A stretch of DNA of 60,001 nt from Echinostoma caproni. Lineage: Eukaryota > Platyhelminthes > Trematoda > Plagiorchiida > Echinostomatidae. The first letter of the stretch is position 1. Each line of letters begins with the position of its first letter. The notes below the pieces were generated by a model. It made no database searches and was not told the DNA's origin. It saw only the letters and a list, made by a program, of their open reading frames with translations. The stretch is from positions 1 through 60,001 of the forward strand of contig UZAN01040569.1 of NCBI GenBank assembly GCA_900618425.1, in the 5' to 3' direction. This document shows positions 11,201-26,100 of this stretch, one piece after another. Both the position numbers and the translations under genes were made by a program.

Positions 11201-14200
11201 TCACGTTTGTAGAGAAATCCATGGCTAAGGCGAACATAATCCGATCTTAATCGCAATCCCAGTGGTGATCTAATTAGACTGAAGCTAATTACATGACCCT
11301 CCCACTTCTACACATACACGCACACTGTGCTTGTCTTTTAATTGTGCGCCATTCGATGCAGCTAAAGAAAGCGAAGCTAAGAAGGCACAGTTTCCTTTAT
11401 CGATCAGTTAGAGTTATTTGACTTTAGGTATACGGATTGATCAGGGTGAGAGTGGGTAGGATGTTAACTTGGCTAAGTAGTGTTAAACAGTCCTTGGTAG
11501 CAAGTTGACAGGATTATTGTTACACGGGTACATTATTCGTGGTTCTTAAGTCATTTTTCCAAACGGAACAGCATGGAGTGAAATCATTCCTTTTCTAATG
11601 ATGATAACTTCTTCCCTATTGGTCAGTAGTTGTAAACGTTTTGTTCATATTTCGTATTACCTTCTCTGTGATTTACTGTTTAGAGTAAATTTCAGTACCA
11701 TTGAGTACAAGTCGACTAATGGAAAGCAGAATTTTCGGTGTCTGCAGATGATGACCCATAAAAAATTATATAGATAATGTTTTCACCAGTTAGGCAGATT
11801 TGTGTTCAGAACTATTGGATGAATATTGTATCATTTTTGGGGGAAAACTACTGCACGCTCCTAAAGTTATAAAACCTATTTGGTCCCCTAAAAGATGTGT
11901 TGTCATTTTCGGGCTTCATTCCTTATACAGCTTGAGAGATCAAATAACGTGCGTCAATCTGCATAATTACAATCTAAGTTGTCGACGAGCGCTGTTTTCA
12001 AAGAGTATTCAATTCACAGCGTTGAATATATACTGATGATTAAGGTTCGTGGCAATCTACCGGTTCACTAATGTTTGGTATGCTTTCAATGTAAAACCTC
12101 AGTGAAAATTTCTACCACGGAAAATACCCCCCTCCCCCACCAGAAAAACAAAATTAATTAATTTCATAGTTTTAATCTTTTTATTTTTTCTGCATAACTG
12201 GAAAACGTCAGCGTATCATTTCAGTGTTCTGTAAATATATGCAAAATATAATTTGAAAACAATTTCCATAAGCATCCCCAAAGTTATTGAAGGAAACCAA
12301 TGATATTTTTTGTATACCCCAAATGTATCAGGAGAGGTGAAATCACATTTAATTCAGAACATGCATTGTGGACCAATCTTGATATCTTGATTTATTATTC
12401 CATCTTTTGTAGATCTGTTTATTTGAGAAAGTAACGAAAGAAAAATGTGAGGGATCAATCTTTCAATTTCACGCTATGATGAAAACCTGAGAAGGGGGCA
12501 ACAGTTTTAAGGGTAAGTGAGTTAAGCGTTCATCTTTTTGAAGTAAACAGGTGACTCAACCAGAAACAAGTACCATTCCTAAATGTGGTTTTTCACGTCA
12601 TTCTGCTTACGCTCATGCTTGACTCATTCTTCTATACAATGAAGAAGTGCCTATTCGAGAAGCAATTTGCTGTAACCAGACAAGTTTTGCCAGCATTTCC
12701 ATCCCAATGATTCTAAACCACTTTTTCTGAAACTGATAGAACTGAAAAACGAAATGCAAATCATTTAATTTTCCATTTGCATCAAGTGCGTTACATTTGA
12801 ACTGAGATTCTTCTTTGTCGGAGTTACCGTTCAAAATATTCGCTGGTGGGTTTAAGTACTACGGCTTACATAGTACAATGCTTGTGTGGACAATTAAGAA
12901 ATGAGCGCAGAACGCATTTCCCTTTTCTGTTATGCATTGATTCATTATTTTGAGATTAAGCATTTAAAGTATTCAGTTCTCATAAGTTTTCCTCAACAGT
13001 TGCTCCAGCTGCCAGATCTCAGTTAACGGAGTGTGAAAAACAATACTTTTCTCTACACGACAAGGGGATTTATCTGACCAATTACGGTCGATAAACAATT
13101 CCATTTGACCAGTTGTGTTGATGATTGATTCGTCAACGGACGAGGGGTTACAAAACGAACATGTTCATTTCTGAATAGCCAATGACCTAACAAACTTTAT
13201 TCAACCGGATAAGCACAACATGGATTCTTTCAAATAAGAAGTAAAATTGAGATATCATGAACTGTTTGGGAACGAATGTGGAAAAAATGTCAACAAATTA
13301 CGTTAGTGACCAAAAGAAAAGTTGTCCTTATTGTCTATCTCGAGTACGCAAGTGTATCACAGACAAATTATTGAGTAAAAGAGAAGAGGTTTCGTGCAAG
13401 TTTCATGTGACAAACTTCAATGTATCAGATTGATAATACAGCATACATTGGCGATACTGATATCGTGAATAAAAATGTGAGAACATATGAAGAGGTCCGG
13501 CTAGTATTCGCTCAGATATGACACAGAATAACAATCCTACGAATGAACATCCGTTTTTCGCTCTGTATTACATACCGTCTGATGTACCGCAGTTTGACCG
13601 AAAACCAGTTGTTTTAGTAGCCGTTTCCTCAAAACTACTCTGCTAAACATGTATGTTTTTCAGTTGGTGGTATACAATATCATATGATTGTCCAGTAAAA
13701 CATCGTCCCGGCAACAGAGATAGCGTTCCTCACTTTCCAGGTTCGAGTCAAACACAGTGAAAATAAAGGAAAAAACAGTCGGTAGAAAAAAAAACATAAA
13801 CGAACGGGTACATGCAGAACGCTACCACTTCACAAGCACTGATGATGTCACCTCGGCTGGTGAGGAAACGCTTGCATACAAATTGCCAAGCTCGGCGAAC
13901 AGGCAAAATTTAATTGAGGTTTTCCGCATCTTGTTTTAATAGAGGAGAGGAAATATTACGCACCAGATAGGTATTCATTGTGACATGACAATCCGATCAT
14001 TAGTCATGATATTAGTGTCATTGGAAAATTTAGTTATTATTTTATTTTTGTGATTCTTGAAGTTATTACCAAATTTTAACTAGCTCCCAAACCGTATATT
14101 CAATAGCTGTACAAAGATGTATACTTGTCGTTTTTATTGACTGATCTCCCAAACAAAGCCTACCTTCAAGTGATTTAACTTGAAACTACCCTGCTCAATA

Positions 14201-17200
14201 ATAATTCGTATCTTTTCCTTTCTCCAATGCTATTTCAACAAAATTAGTGGAACAGTAGACGGTCCAAAGCTTGGTTCCGTACCTCCTCAGGTTTGATCGC
14301 AATACAGTCAGAAACGAGGGTTTAATTGAACATTTTATGAGCCATGAACGTGAATGGGGGTAGAGGTGTAACAAAGTATTCAGTTTGGTTGACTTTCACA
14401 GTTAGTGTTCCGGTTTTGCTCACCATTCACGCACTCACTTGCGTTACGCGTGTGAACGAATTTTCGGGCTTTTGAGCAATGAAGTTACCGTTTCAATCGT
14501 CCAAGAAGTGAACATTGTGTTTACGTAACAGAACATTATGAAATAAATTTTCGTTTACTTTATACTTTAAATGAGACTCCAGGTATTATGTAGGCATTGC
14601 TTTTCCTGATTCACCATAATACAACAGTCTCTATACAACTGGTCTGATTTCCTCTTAGTCTCCCTTAAATTTTAAACCTATGCACACTTGATGTTGTGCT
14701 GTCTATTCTTCCGCAGCCGACCTTGACAATGAGTCCGGTGCTACTTGTCCGACTTTTATCAATTGCACAAACTCCTTTGGTTGATCTGTTCGACGAATTC
14801 TCATCCCACACATCTAAGTATGGCTGCAGATACGAAATTTAAAATGTTTTATTCACTATGTAGCATTCGTTAAATGATGCTCAAAGTTCCTCCCTAAATA
14901 TGGCTCATAGCCTTTTTCAAGCTGCATTCATGCACCTTTCTTTTTTGTGCTTGCATAATCTTGTAGTTTCAGAAAAGTGTGTTACCTGAAGGCACGCTGA
15001 TGATGATGGTTGATCGCGATCCCCTTATCGAAGCAGTTACTGCCTTCTTCTAGACAGCTTTAATAAACTTCATGTTTTGTCCTGCTTCTTTTCAGTGTAC
15101 TGAACATCAGTTCAGTCCCAACACTGGTCCCTGTCTTCTTCTCAGGCAATGTAGTCTTTCTATTCTAGTTTTTAATTGCTGAAGCATTATGTTTATTACT
15201 TTCTTGTCAGCCGCATTCATATTCTTTCTTGTTATATACAGATCTAACTGAAAACAGTTTACAGAAGAGAATTCGTATACAAGCGCAGAAAAATAGCCAG
15301 TCTTACAAGCCTTATTCTTTAATTTGCCATTGTGTGTGATCTTCCACAAGATATATTGCTTTTCCTGATTCCTCTTTTGGATCTAAGCAAAACCACAAGC
15401 CATTCCAGCCCCCTAGAACGAACCTTTCTTCGTTCTAATATAATTACCTTGCCCCAACTGTGTCGGTTGATACTTTTGTTTCAAAGCATTTGGGCGCATG
15501 CAATAAGCCTAGCCATAAAATAACAGATCATTGACATCACTGTCTACAACTGCATCGCTAAACCGTAAAAGCTGTACCAGACCCCCAGCGGTGCTACAAG
15601 TGCCCAAATCTCTGTGTACCAACACTCATCCTCCAGTCTGTTGCTTGACGGTCTCCTAATTATTTGTGCAACAGGTGTCACATGCCTTAGGCTGAAACCC
15701 GCGGATTGGAATCTTTCCATCCGAACAAGTTCGCATTTATTTGCGTTATGTTACATACTCTGCATTGAAACTGTACTCACTGTACACTTTAGTAAACTGC
15801 TGAGATTTCACCCTCGGAACGTGCAAAGCTTCCCCGGACTGACATGACCTGATTTGCAAATAATCAAATTAAGCAGTTAGCTGTGAAGCATCAACAGGCT
15901 ATCGAAATTTCTCCCCATTGATTGCACATCAATGCTTTTAATAATTCTTCAGATTGACTGTCATTTACCTGCACCCAAGGACAATGTAAACGGGAACTTC
16001 ATTTTTAGTTCCATTTTCTTGGTAGAAAGACAACAGATTGACTGAGTACTGGCAATGTGCAGAATATTACCATCAGCCAGATTGCGTGCGCATACGTTCC
16101 TTCATGAAACACATTGAAAAAAATTACAANNNNNNNATACAACTTTTCTTACAAATCAATTAGTCAGTTTTCTTGGTGTTGTTAAGATTTATATTCTGGT
16201 GATAATTCAGAATGTGTAAGATGAACTATAATGGTTTTCATTACTATCTAGTGTGAATGACTAAGTAAATGAAAGAAACAGTGTGTGATTCCGCGTTGAG
16301 GATTCTCATTTGTCATGTGCTTTGGGTTTAGTTGCGTGATAAAACGGTGGAAATAAGAAAGTAAAAGATAGATAGCGGCAGTGATTGAGCGGTTCAAATC
16401 ATCGACGTATTGATTTAACGGTGCAGCCTGATTTCCCAATTTTTACCTATGGAAGTCCTTGTAATGGCTGTTTCTGTCCTACTGGAAGTAGTTTGTATCA
16501 CTATAGTTCCACTAAAATGATGGCCAAGGAAAAAAGGCAAGAATGAAAACCCTCTTTGAGTTCTTGTTGTATTGGTGTAATTGCAAATGCAATGCTTGTA
16601 CACGGAGAGATGGTCAACCGGACGGACATTCGCCATGTGAGAAATAAAAATGGTTGCTGTAATCGAAAGACAAACTGTGAGACCATTTGTTGGTAACTGA
16701 TATCACTTGACCACAGTCTCCTAATCTAGCAAAAAAATATACCGATGTTTCACAGTATTGCAATGGTAAATTTAGACCGCGTTGTCGATCGATGGATTCG
16801 TCTTCTGTACTCACGCATGCCATGTAAACACCGGGCGCAAACTGAATCCCCACTTTTATTTTTTGATGAAATAAGTATTCGATCTAAAATCCTACTCAAA
16901 AGAATTATTTCTCAGGTAAAAGAAATATCATCTAAGCTCGCCAGCTTTTATTTCAAAGACCATTGATTTTTAAGAGGAATGGTTATAGGTATTAATAAAT
17001 TACATCGATATTTGATTTCGTTACCAGTGATATTTGTTGAACGTGACATTCTCAACTAATGTATGTAATGTAATGTTGAGTAGATGTTTAGCATCCAGGA
17101 GAATTACTGGCTTTGCTCGTGTAAGAACTGCGAACAAATTAGAGAAATGTCATATTATTGCCCCTTGATTATGCTGTAGAAAGCTTACCTCGTACATAGT

Positions 17201-17685
17201 TGGAAAAAGTGACCATGAAAACACCGTGGAATCATATTTCAGATTAGTTAGAAAATTTGGTTTTACTTGCTTCTGATTCGAGTGGAAGTTGTGGCTAGAT
17301 GTGCGATAAATATTCTTTGGAAAAATTATCAGTAAGAGGTAATTCTTTTGAAAACTTGGGGTTCATGTTCTGACTGCAGTGAAAAACAACAGATTGTGTT
17401 GTCGCTTATCGTGATCTTCGGATTATCAAAAACATTGTATTTCGGGTGACACGCGATGTGTCAGCTAGAAGTTGCCTTTTACCATTTTCTTTTAGATTAG
17501 TGGAGTTAACCTCATCCTACTTGTAGAACAACTGGGAAATTCAACGGTGATCACGCATTTAAAAGAGAATGTTGAAGAATTACTTCTCCTTAACACCCAT
17601 TCGTCTGGGAATTGCCCAATAAGTCACTCAGATACCTTCAAATTCGTTTTGTTACAAAAGGCAAAAAGTGAGAGTGGAATCTATG
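8270..17685. other. Long gene-poor stretch
   Basis: I saw no coding exon, RNA gene or recognisable transposon here on either strand. The open frames present (for example at 9,670-9,975, 10,478-10,693, 15,332-15,523 and 15,614-15,847) lack family motifs and look like chance. N positions: 9,954 and 16,130-16,136. Short host exons could have been missed. Confidence 0.45.
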
Positions 17686-17689
17686 AACT

Positions 17690-18160
17690 GAGCAAAAGGT
17701 CGGTGTTCTTTGATCGGCCTTGAACATCACTATTTTTCATGCAATCAAATAAATTTACTGAATTTGGGCACTGTAAGAAAAATAAAAAACACTTTATCGA
17801 ACGAATGCTACACTTATTGAGAGATCAGAACAGGAGTGACGCAGTTTTCTTATCTGAAGGGAGAGACCTTTCAGCCTGCGAGAAACACTTTGGGTGCGTG
17901 AAGACCAGTGAAATGTACAGGTTTCATTTGTGACATCTACGTACTTCACATGACAAACCCTGCGCATCAGCTTTCCCTGAATCTGTATATTATTTGATGG
18001 AGATGAGAAAATATATTCAACACATTTTTTGGGATTAAGAACGGATAAATTGAAATACTTAACGAGGTAAACTGAGTTCTCGTTATATGTGGGCACTTCC
18101 GATTGGTAAGATACGACGACATAAATGGCGATATCATCAGTGTGCTTCAATTTTCGCACA
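17690..18160 (-). mobile_element. CR1-like LINE reverse-transcriptase remnant
   Basis: On the minus strand a 121-residue open frame (18,159-17,794) matches the CR1-type reverse-transcriptase order. It has a catalytic box changed to HTDDIAIY, a spacer, then LSVLNPKKCVEYIFS (the usual NPxKC block), NIQIQGKL, VKYVDVT where a YLGV strand is usual, HWSSRTQSV, and LSLQIRKLRHS. Weaker similarity continues in another frame to about 17,690 (CFLFFLQCP). The first Tyr of the catalytic box is His, the second residue is Thr, and both Asp remain. Upstream palm motifs and the endonuclease are absent. This is a truncated, probably old insertion. Confidence 0.83.
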
Positions 18161-18732
18161 GCGGAACGATGGGTAAGTCACTGATAGAGGTCAAAAAAAG
18201 ATAAGTTAAAAAAATAACTCCCTGAAGTACAGTTAAACTATTGCCTGACGCCGTCGACTGTCTTCTTCCTAATTAAACATACTGTGATATTTGTGAAGCG
18301 TAAGTATTTATTAAAGGGAGTGTGTCGTAAAATACTTTTACTCGTTAACAATCTCGTCAAAGGTTATTCTTAGTTGACATCGCTTTCCAGGCTGTCCGAA
18401 CCTCAATCTCAGTATCCGGTACAGCATTTCGCTCCCTGTCTCTGTTAATCTGGTCACTTACCATCTTTCGTGTTGCTTTAAACTCGCGTTCACGTACCTA
18501 GTGGAAACTGCAGAAATAGAAGATATTAACTGGAGCTTTACTACCATGTATCGGTCTCCTTATTATAAAGTACGAAACCACTGAGTTGACAAAATATTCC
18601 TGTGGTACTCCGAAATGAATTCCTAAGGTGGGACTCAGGTAAAAAAAGGAATAATCTCGCATAATCTTGCTAGAACCGAATATGGTAAATTGCGTGGAAG
18701 GTTAGAACGCTTACTCGATCTGTTTGTGCATT

Positions 18733-18759
18733 CACACACAAACACACACACACACACAC
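18733..18759. repeat. CA dinucleotide microsatellite
   Basis: CA repeat with one AAA interruption; likely variable in length. Confidence 0.9.
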
Positions 18760-19901
18760 TCTATCCCTTAGCCTAACCAACATTGTCACACTTCACATGG
18801 CTGACTTGCAAACGCGCACTCACAAACTACTGATTGCTTTGTAAATTGTCTCTCTACCCCCCGGGTTTCAAGTCTTAAGCAATTTACTGGAGCTTTTAGA
18901 AATTTAGAGAACAGTTGTTTGCCTGATCTGGTTCTTCAGTTTTCTACAAGCTAAACTGTTTATGGTAAATTAGACATTTCTGTGTTTTCTGTCATCAATG
19001 AATATAAGTGCATCACCTTTTGTCCCCATTATGATATAGTACCTATTTTTCCCCTCACAACACTTTCAGCTTACTGTGAACCTGAGTCGGTTCGATAAAT
19101 GATTAAACTTGATAGACGTTGTTTTATTTTCACACTTTACCTCTATGGACCAAACACATTTATTTCTACATTAGATATAAACACACACATCTGTAAAAGC
19201 CTGAAGACGAAATTACGAAACGACCTTGTTCGCTTTATTCTTTGGCTCTCGATATTTCTATGGGAATCTTTCATGAAATGCTTACTATGTATAAAAAAGA
19301 GAATTTGAAAGGGTAAACACGGAATAAGGTTTGCATTTCCAATTGATATGAAATTGTCACTATTGTGCACCAAGGAGAAACGTGAGACAAGTTACTCAAC
19401 TTGACTCTACAAGCTTTCACCACCGGAATGCCATTATTGGGAGTGATAATCTTAGCAACTGTAAGAAATGTATAGATAGACTCAAAATTGACGTCTTAGT
19501 ATGTATGAAACAGAACAATAATACGCAATTCACAAGTTTGATCCAATTATGAAATCATTGGACTCAGCGAAGACCATCCTCACTTCTGTGTAGCACTCGA
19601 ATCCGTTTTGCTCCATCCGTTCCGAACACCATTCCACCCCGTGATGCGATCAATACCATTCTCACCCAGACTGCGGACTATCACTCTTAATTAAGCCACA
19701 CGCTGTATAAGCATAAACATCTGCTCTTTTCACAACTGGACTAATCGTGATTTAAATGCATCCGAAATACTTCCGTGGATACATTTAGCTAATTTGATTC
19801 GAGTGTCTGGGCTTACATACGGTCACAAATTAAGCCACACTGAAATACCACTGTTGTGGCTTACAAATGACTGATTTGTGTTCATACATGCCCATGGCCA
19901 A

Positions 19902-19942
19902 ATTGATTGATCGATCGATCGGTTGATCGATTGACTGACTGA
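19902..19942. repeat. Degenerate GATC/TGAC tetranucleotide tract
   Basis: A run of TGAT, CGAT and TGAC units, partly self-complementary, in otherwise ordinary sequence. Confidence 0.7.
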
Positions 19943-22589
19943 ATGCTGGCTTGACGGCATTCGCATGTACTGCGACGTGTGAGCCGGACTCTGCCTGCCT
20001 GGGTTCCTACATGCTGATTGTTCCTGCTTGTTCCCCGGTTTGTGTACCGGCTACATATTTGTTGTTTACAAAAAGCTTACTGCTTCATTCGTTGTGTGCT
20101 CATTTGCCTACTAAATTTGGGATATTACAACCACCGATCAGACGGCGTCGCACTAGATCTCTGCATTATAACCGGCCTCCCACCGCAAGCATTCTTTAGC
20201 AAAACTAAGCCGTTTTATTTGGTTGAAAAACGACTGTGACTCTATGAATCATGATATTTCAATCAATGAAAATAAACTGCCAAGTGAATATTGGGGAACG
20301 AAGCTACGTTTTCTAGTGATAATTACCAACTAAACGAATAAAAGTCAGTGCATGTTTCTTCAATTCACTATAAAGCAGTTTTTTCATATGATCGTTATAA
20401 TGGGTTTATTGCCGTCAACGTTTCGGCACCGGAAAGCACTGAACGGAATCCGAAGGACCATGTGGTTTTTAATACAACCACAGCCCAAAACGTGTAGTTG
20501 ATACAATAAGTTTGTCACCAGTTTCTAAAATTAGTTGTCCATAGGCCTCAGAACACTTCTTTGGCATATTTTACAATTCGGACAACAGCCATAGAGACAT
20601 TTGAAATCACCCTATTGTGCCAAAACGATGATGTAATCGCTAGAATAAGTACTTTTGGGGCTTACAGTGGTGGGTAGCATTAAATATAAGTTTGCTTGTC
20701 CCGCGTTCGTTTATATCCGTGTGTGTATGGTTTTGTGTCAAGCTAGACTCTATGTAAGTCACGCACTTCTGTTGCCTTTGTCTTAGCCGCCCTCCGGGCC
20801 TCCATGTTTACATATACCACCACATTTTTATAGACAGAATCATTTACAAAAGAAGGAATTCAATCTTGCACAGTTGTTTTGAAATTCCTTTTACAAATGC
20901 GCTACTCCTTACATTGTATCACTACCCATACTTCAATTCTGGATTTTGCAGGTCTCCTCTTCGTAGTGCAAACTGACGTCAGTTCACTGAACCGAGCGAC
21001 ACAGAGCCGTCCACGTTATAACCCCGTTCACGAATGTCACTCTTGGGAGATCAATCAAATACACGTTAACCGTTGTAAACGAGCAATCGCGCTTGCGAAT
21101 AATGAATTACTTATGAGAAACCGAGTTGGAGCACAATGAAGCAGTGTACCAAAAGCAAACGAATGTTTGCTATGCCCACTGACTAGAAATATAATAGGAA
21201 TCTGTAAAGTAGTTGCGATGGTCAGCTTATTCATTAAAACATCAGGAATACACTACTGATAACTCGTTGGAATCCCGGAAACTGAAGAAAAAATATCAAG
21301 AACACGACTGCGAAAGTTGTAAACAGGAACGTTTACAATGACTAGACATAATGTATATCTGTTTTTTTGTTTCGGTTCCAATTTCCTTGTTCACATTGCA
21401 TACAAAAGACAATTCTGGTCGTGATAATATACGTTCGACATATTCTCTCGTGCATTTCCTAAATAGAGGCTATTGTTTCTATTACAATAGATGACTTCAT
21501 AATGAGGTCTTTACATAGATAGACTATACCGAGTCTAACCAGTCAAATTTTAAATCCTAACTGAAATATAGGTTGTACAAGAGAGAACTCTCTCGAACAA
21601 CCAAATGTCTACAAACGGTAGACCATCGACTCAACTAAGGATGAGAAATAAGGAAAAATACATTTTTACTGTGCACTAAGCTTACCTGACGTTTGATTAA
21701 CTTCCCATGAACGTTTAAAATGAAAGAAAACGATTAATCGTAATACTCCAACACATTTACTTCATGTTTCACCATTCAGCCTCATCATTACAAATAAAAG
21801 GAGACTATCCTAAAGCTAAGGGATATATCTCCATAAACACCGCTGAGATAAAGCCAGTATGACTCAACCTTCAAGTGGGCCAATTTAATTTTGCTTTTCT
21901 TACCATTATTTCAATAAAAGAGACTTGTCAGTAGACAATAAATTTGCTTGTTCGCTCGTTGTAAAATAAATAAATATAAGACAACCTTTGTCATCGAGTT
22001 CCAAAATACAGTGTAGATACAACCACCGAAAATGCAACCAGCAGTTTCACAATCACGTGAACAATTTTATAAAAGCCCCATGTAATTGGTAAATTAAAAT
22101 GAATAGTTTTTGTGTTTGTTGTGAATACTGAAATCGACTAATAAAACTTAGTACTGATGACAAGCATAATATGAGAGTCGTCTGACTCTTGTAGAACGCA
22201 TGTGGTTTATGGCATGAAAAAACCAAATCACTTGAACGTTACTGACATATGTGAGAGTGAACACATCTAGGAACGTTTAGTTCTTTTAGAAACTAACAGA
22301 AGCACAGAGTCATTGAATTCACAGTGATACTACTACGGTTATATATTTTTAATCAGATGAGCTGCGGTGTACTAGAACGAAGCACTTGTTTAGTGCTTCT
22401 CATAGCAAAATAATTTTGTATGAAATGAATTTTATTTTGTGTGCAGAGAATTGATAGGATTCACAATGATAACATCACAACACTTCACCCGAAATCTAGT
22501 GCTGGTGAATAAAAACGAATAGTCTCAGCCAAATATCACAATCTAAATTACCGCTGTTATTCGCTTAGGTTGTTGATCTTCGACTGCAG

Positions 22590-22655
22590 TAGCCAGTTTG
22601 GGGGCCTCGACTAACAATGCGAGGATTCGCTTTTCGAGCCCCGTCTGGAGCACGA
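22590..22655 (+). repeat. tRNA-like fragment, possibly SINE-derived
   Basis: A GGGGC stretch pairs with GCCCC about 40 bases later, and a TTTTCGAGCCCC segment resembles a polymerase III B box. No complete cloverleaf or A box is convincing, so this is a degenerate SINE head at best. Confidence 0.3.
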
Positions 22656-23040
22656 AAATTACGCATCACTGGTTAGTTCCAGCTGAGACAGGACAACTGT
22701 TCGGCTCACCCTTTAGGCTATAACAGAATATTTTTATCGTAAATTGATTTAAAAAGTACCTGGAGTACGGCAGTTTTCTGTAATTTACGATTGACCATTG
22801 ACATCTGTATGAAAAGAGAAATTTCAAGGCTTTTGAAGAAAAGCATAAGAATATGTGAGATGGATAATTGTGTGAACGTCTACGTGTAAATGACCTGATC
22901 TGTTCTTCTGCTGGTCGCAACAAATAAATACGCGTTTGAAAGATTAAGAATAAAAAAAACCAATGTACCGGGGCGTGTGCAAAGTGTGACGTATTTTCTC
23001 TCCTCCGGGTTATTTTGCAGGGAATATCCACTAGATAAAT

Positions 23041-23108
23041 TGGGATTTGAACCCCAGAACGAGAGTTGTTAAATTGATAAGGTAGCTGTTAAACATTTGG
23101 GCGGACTC
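23041..23108 (-). repeat. tRNA-like fragment, possibly SINE-derived
   Basis: The minus strand carries a good B-box-like GGGGTTCAAATCCC (complement of 23,042-23,055). The matching A box upstream is poor and no acceptor stem is seen. Confidence 0.3.
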
Positions 23109-26100
23109 GCATTTCTAATACCCTTATTGATAAGTGACAATTCCGCATTATGATATATTTTCAGAAATGTAAAATGCTGTCTTTCGAGCATGATGGTTAC
23201 CCAAAAAAGAGGATTTCGAAAAAGAAAATACTCCAATTTTATCGAGCATTGCGAACGCATATTGATATTAGCTATTGAAAATTGGATAAGTCTAAACTCT
23301 TAAAACCTCCTCCATTTTTATGTTTCTTCTGGTTGATCCTATTCATAGTAAAACCAATTATATTTCACTCTCCTCAATTCAGGAACATTGCTGTTGGATT
23401 TACACTTTATGGTTCTAATTCTTTCTTAGTAGAATAATACAACCTGGTCAGTAGATTACACATTATGATAAGGATCACACAGTTCCAGGTAACTAGTAAC
23501 CCTGAAATCACCCTTTTAAAAAAATAATGAATTTCATAATCTTTTATTATTCTTGAACCATTGATAGGATGTTACACAAGCATAAGTTTCATAGGATTAG
23601 CTTGAACATATCAATCAATCAGGTGAATGTTTCTGTTAGTTTATTCACTGGGAGAGTACCAACATGTTATTGTAGTGTTTCCGTTGTTGGTATTCATTAT
23701 TTTTTGTTCCTTGTTACCATGGTTGCGGCATGAACATCTGTGTATGTACGCGAGAGTCATAAGAAACTGACTATCGATTATTAGACTGACTCTTGGGAAA
23801 TAATGTTCCCTCCCATTTTAATAGTACATATCCATCTTCAGAAATTGAATTATTTGTCTTCCCCAAAATGTCCGATTTGTGGGTTTTCTGTGTACGGAAA
23901 CAATAGTTGATTGGAATAAATATGCATTAGGTCAGGAATGATTTTGGGGATAGTTGCTGTGTTGAGATTTCTTCCACACATCATCATTTGCTTCCTATGC
24001 CTTTTATACGATACATACATAAATACGATAAATACAATTATGAGATATATTGACGTTGAACCGGAAGCATGATTTATGTAATTCTTTCATGCAACATTGC
24101 AAACACAATTGAAATATTATACTAGATTCACGCACGGATACGTACAAAGGAATGTCACTGATACGTGATCGAGATTTCGGAGTGTGTAGGTGTGTTCGTA
24201 GGTAAATGCCAAACAGATACGCGTGAGTAAGATTGAGTTGACCGAAAATGAAAACAGACCAACAGGAAATTAACAAGCCGTTTAAAGAACGCTAGACATT
24301 AAGCTACTCAGAGGACGGTCTGGATCGTGTTAGCACCATGTATTAGTAAGCGGATGTCGGTTTAGTGGGTGAGCTAAGGATACAAATGGTGGAGAGACAG
24401 GGTAGGTGAAGAAGAGTACGAGTGAGTAAGGAGAACCGTAGTCTTCAACCCCATAGAGAGGTCCAACATGCCCAACATTTCCTTCCACATAAATAAAATC
24501 TGAGTTTTCCTTTTAGGGTCGCGATTTCCGTTAACTTTGGCTGACATGTTAATTCTGTTCGACAGGATGGAGTCCTAAAAAGTATCTATGGGGTGATCAG
24601 TTTAATCAAATGCCCTCGGACAGAATCACGTGTATTCATTCAATCTCAACCAGTCAATATCCACATGTTATGGTTCCATCACAAACAAAAGACTACGGTA
24701 ACAAAACAAACATTTTTTTTATGGTCTGGAACAGAGTACATAAAGATTCCAGTAAGATTTATTTCTTGTATCGACACTAATACTTTCAATTATTTTGTCG
24801 GCTTCGTTTAATTTCACTGGGTTATTCTATTTTTTTAAATATAAAATGAAAATGCTACGCTCATTCTGGACAACTAAGGAGTTCATTGTACATCAGTTGT
24901 TCCAATTTGGATAGCAAAATAGATTTTATGCAATAGTAAATTAGAACGTTGAAGCATTGTGTTGTACCCTTTATTCATTTCATGAAAACGGAAAGAATAC
25001 GAATTTCGCGAGATATTAACATTACGTTTAATCTTCCCAATTGCTGACTTGAAACAAAATAGCACATATGCAGCACATGGGGTTAATCAATTATGGTGAA
25101 CGAACGTGTACGAGCATACAACGATTACTAACTTTAGACGTAGGTCAACTCCACGGCAAATGGATTGATGGTATCAAAAGCGTTTATGCTCATAAGGCCG
25201 GGTGATGTAATTGAATAAGTAGTGCTTCATTAATTGCCAAACGTTTAGCATTGTGAGTACGTAATAGCGGTTTCAAAGACGAATTGGGATCAACTGTATC
25301 TCATTGTCATGATGTTTTGCAAGAGATGACCCTGGATTTCTTGTGATTGCTTGGCCGTCAACTTTTGGTTACGTCATCGATTTCACTAACAACTGGAATA
25401 TGTTCGATCATCCGTTGTTAGAGCTGACGATTTGTTCTGCCTATTTATGCGTCACCGCAACTGCAGGTGTACTGGTATACAGTGTGCGAGACGGAACCAG
25501 TTTTCCGGCCATGAATTTGTCAGCGACTGTGATGAATAAACGAGATATTAACATCTCGCGGCGTTTGTCTTCTTTGTGTGTGGTTATCCAAATAAATTCC
25601 ACGAGTGGATGCAATGAGTCTGATTTGAGCAGCTGGCGATGTAGGGTCTAGAAATTAACTCAAATTATGGTTCGCATCATTGTAAATGTGGATACCTCTA
25701 AATGCAAGCTTAACATTTTGTCTAGAAAAGCTAGGATGTTGTTGGTTTCTATTACATAAGATTCATATAGGTGTGGATGGACCGAGGCAAACTGGTGTAA
25801 AAGTGTTTTAAGTGTTCTGAGAAGACTAAATGAAATGTTCAATCTGGCGATATTTCTCTTCTTTCTGTATTGATCAAAATAGTAATTTAATCACACTGCG
25901 CTCTTATATTGACAGTTAGATCAAAAAGTGGTGAATAACAGTGAAGTATTCCTTTCATAGGAAAATGATTTTCCTATCAAGGAGACATTGGAAAAAGTGG
26001 AAGTAGATTTCAGCAGAGCAAGTCACTCACTTTGAATATATGCACTTTGATATTCTGATATTTCATTGTTAGGTAAAAGACAAGTTGTTATATATAAATA

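Noticed and set aside
25539..25558. Near-palindrome CGAGATATTAACATCTCG as a regulatory site
   Set aside because: It is imperfect at the centre, isolated, and not near any recognised gene.
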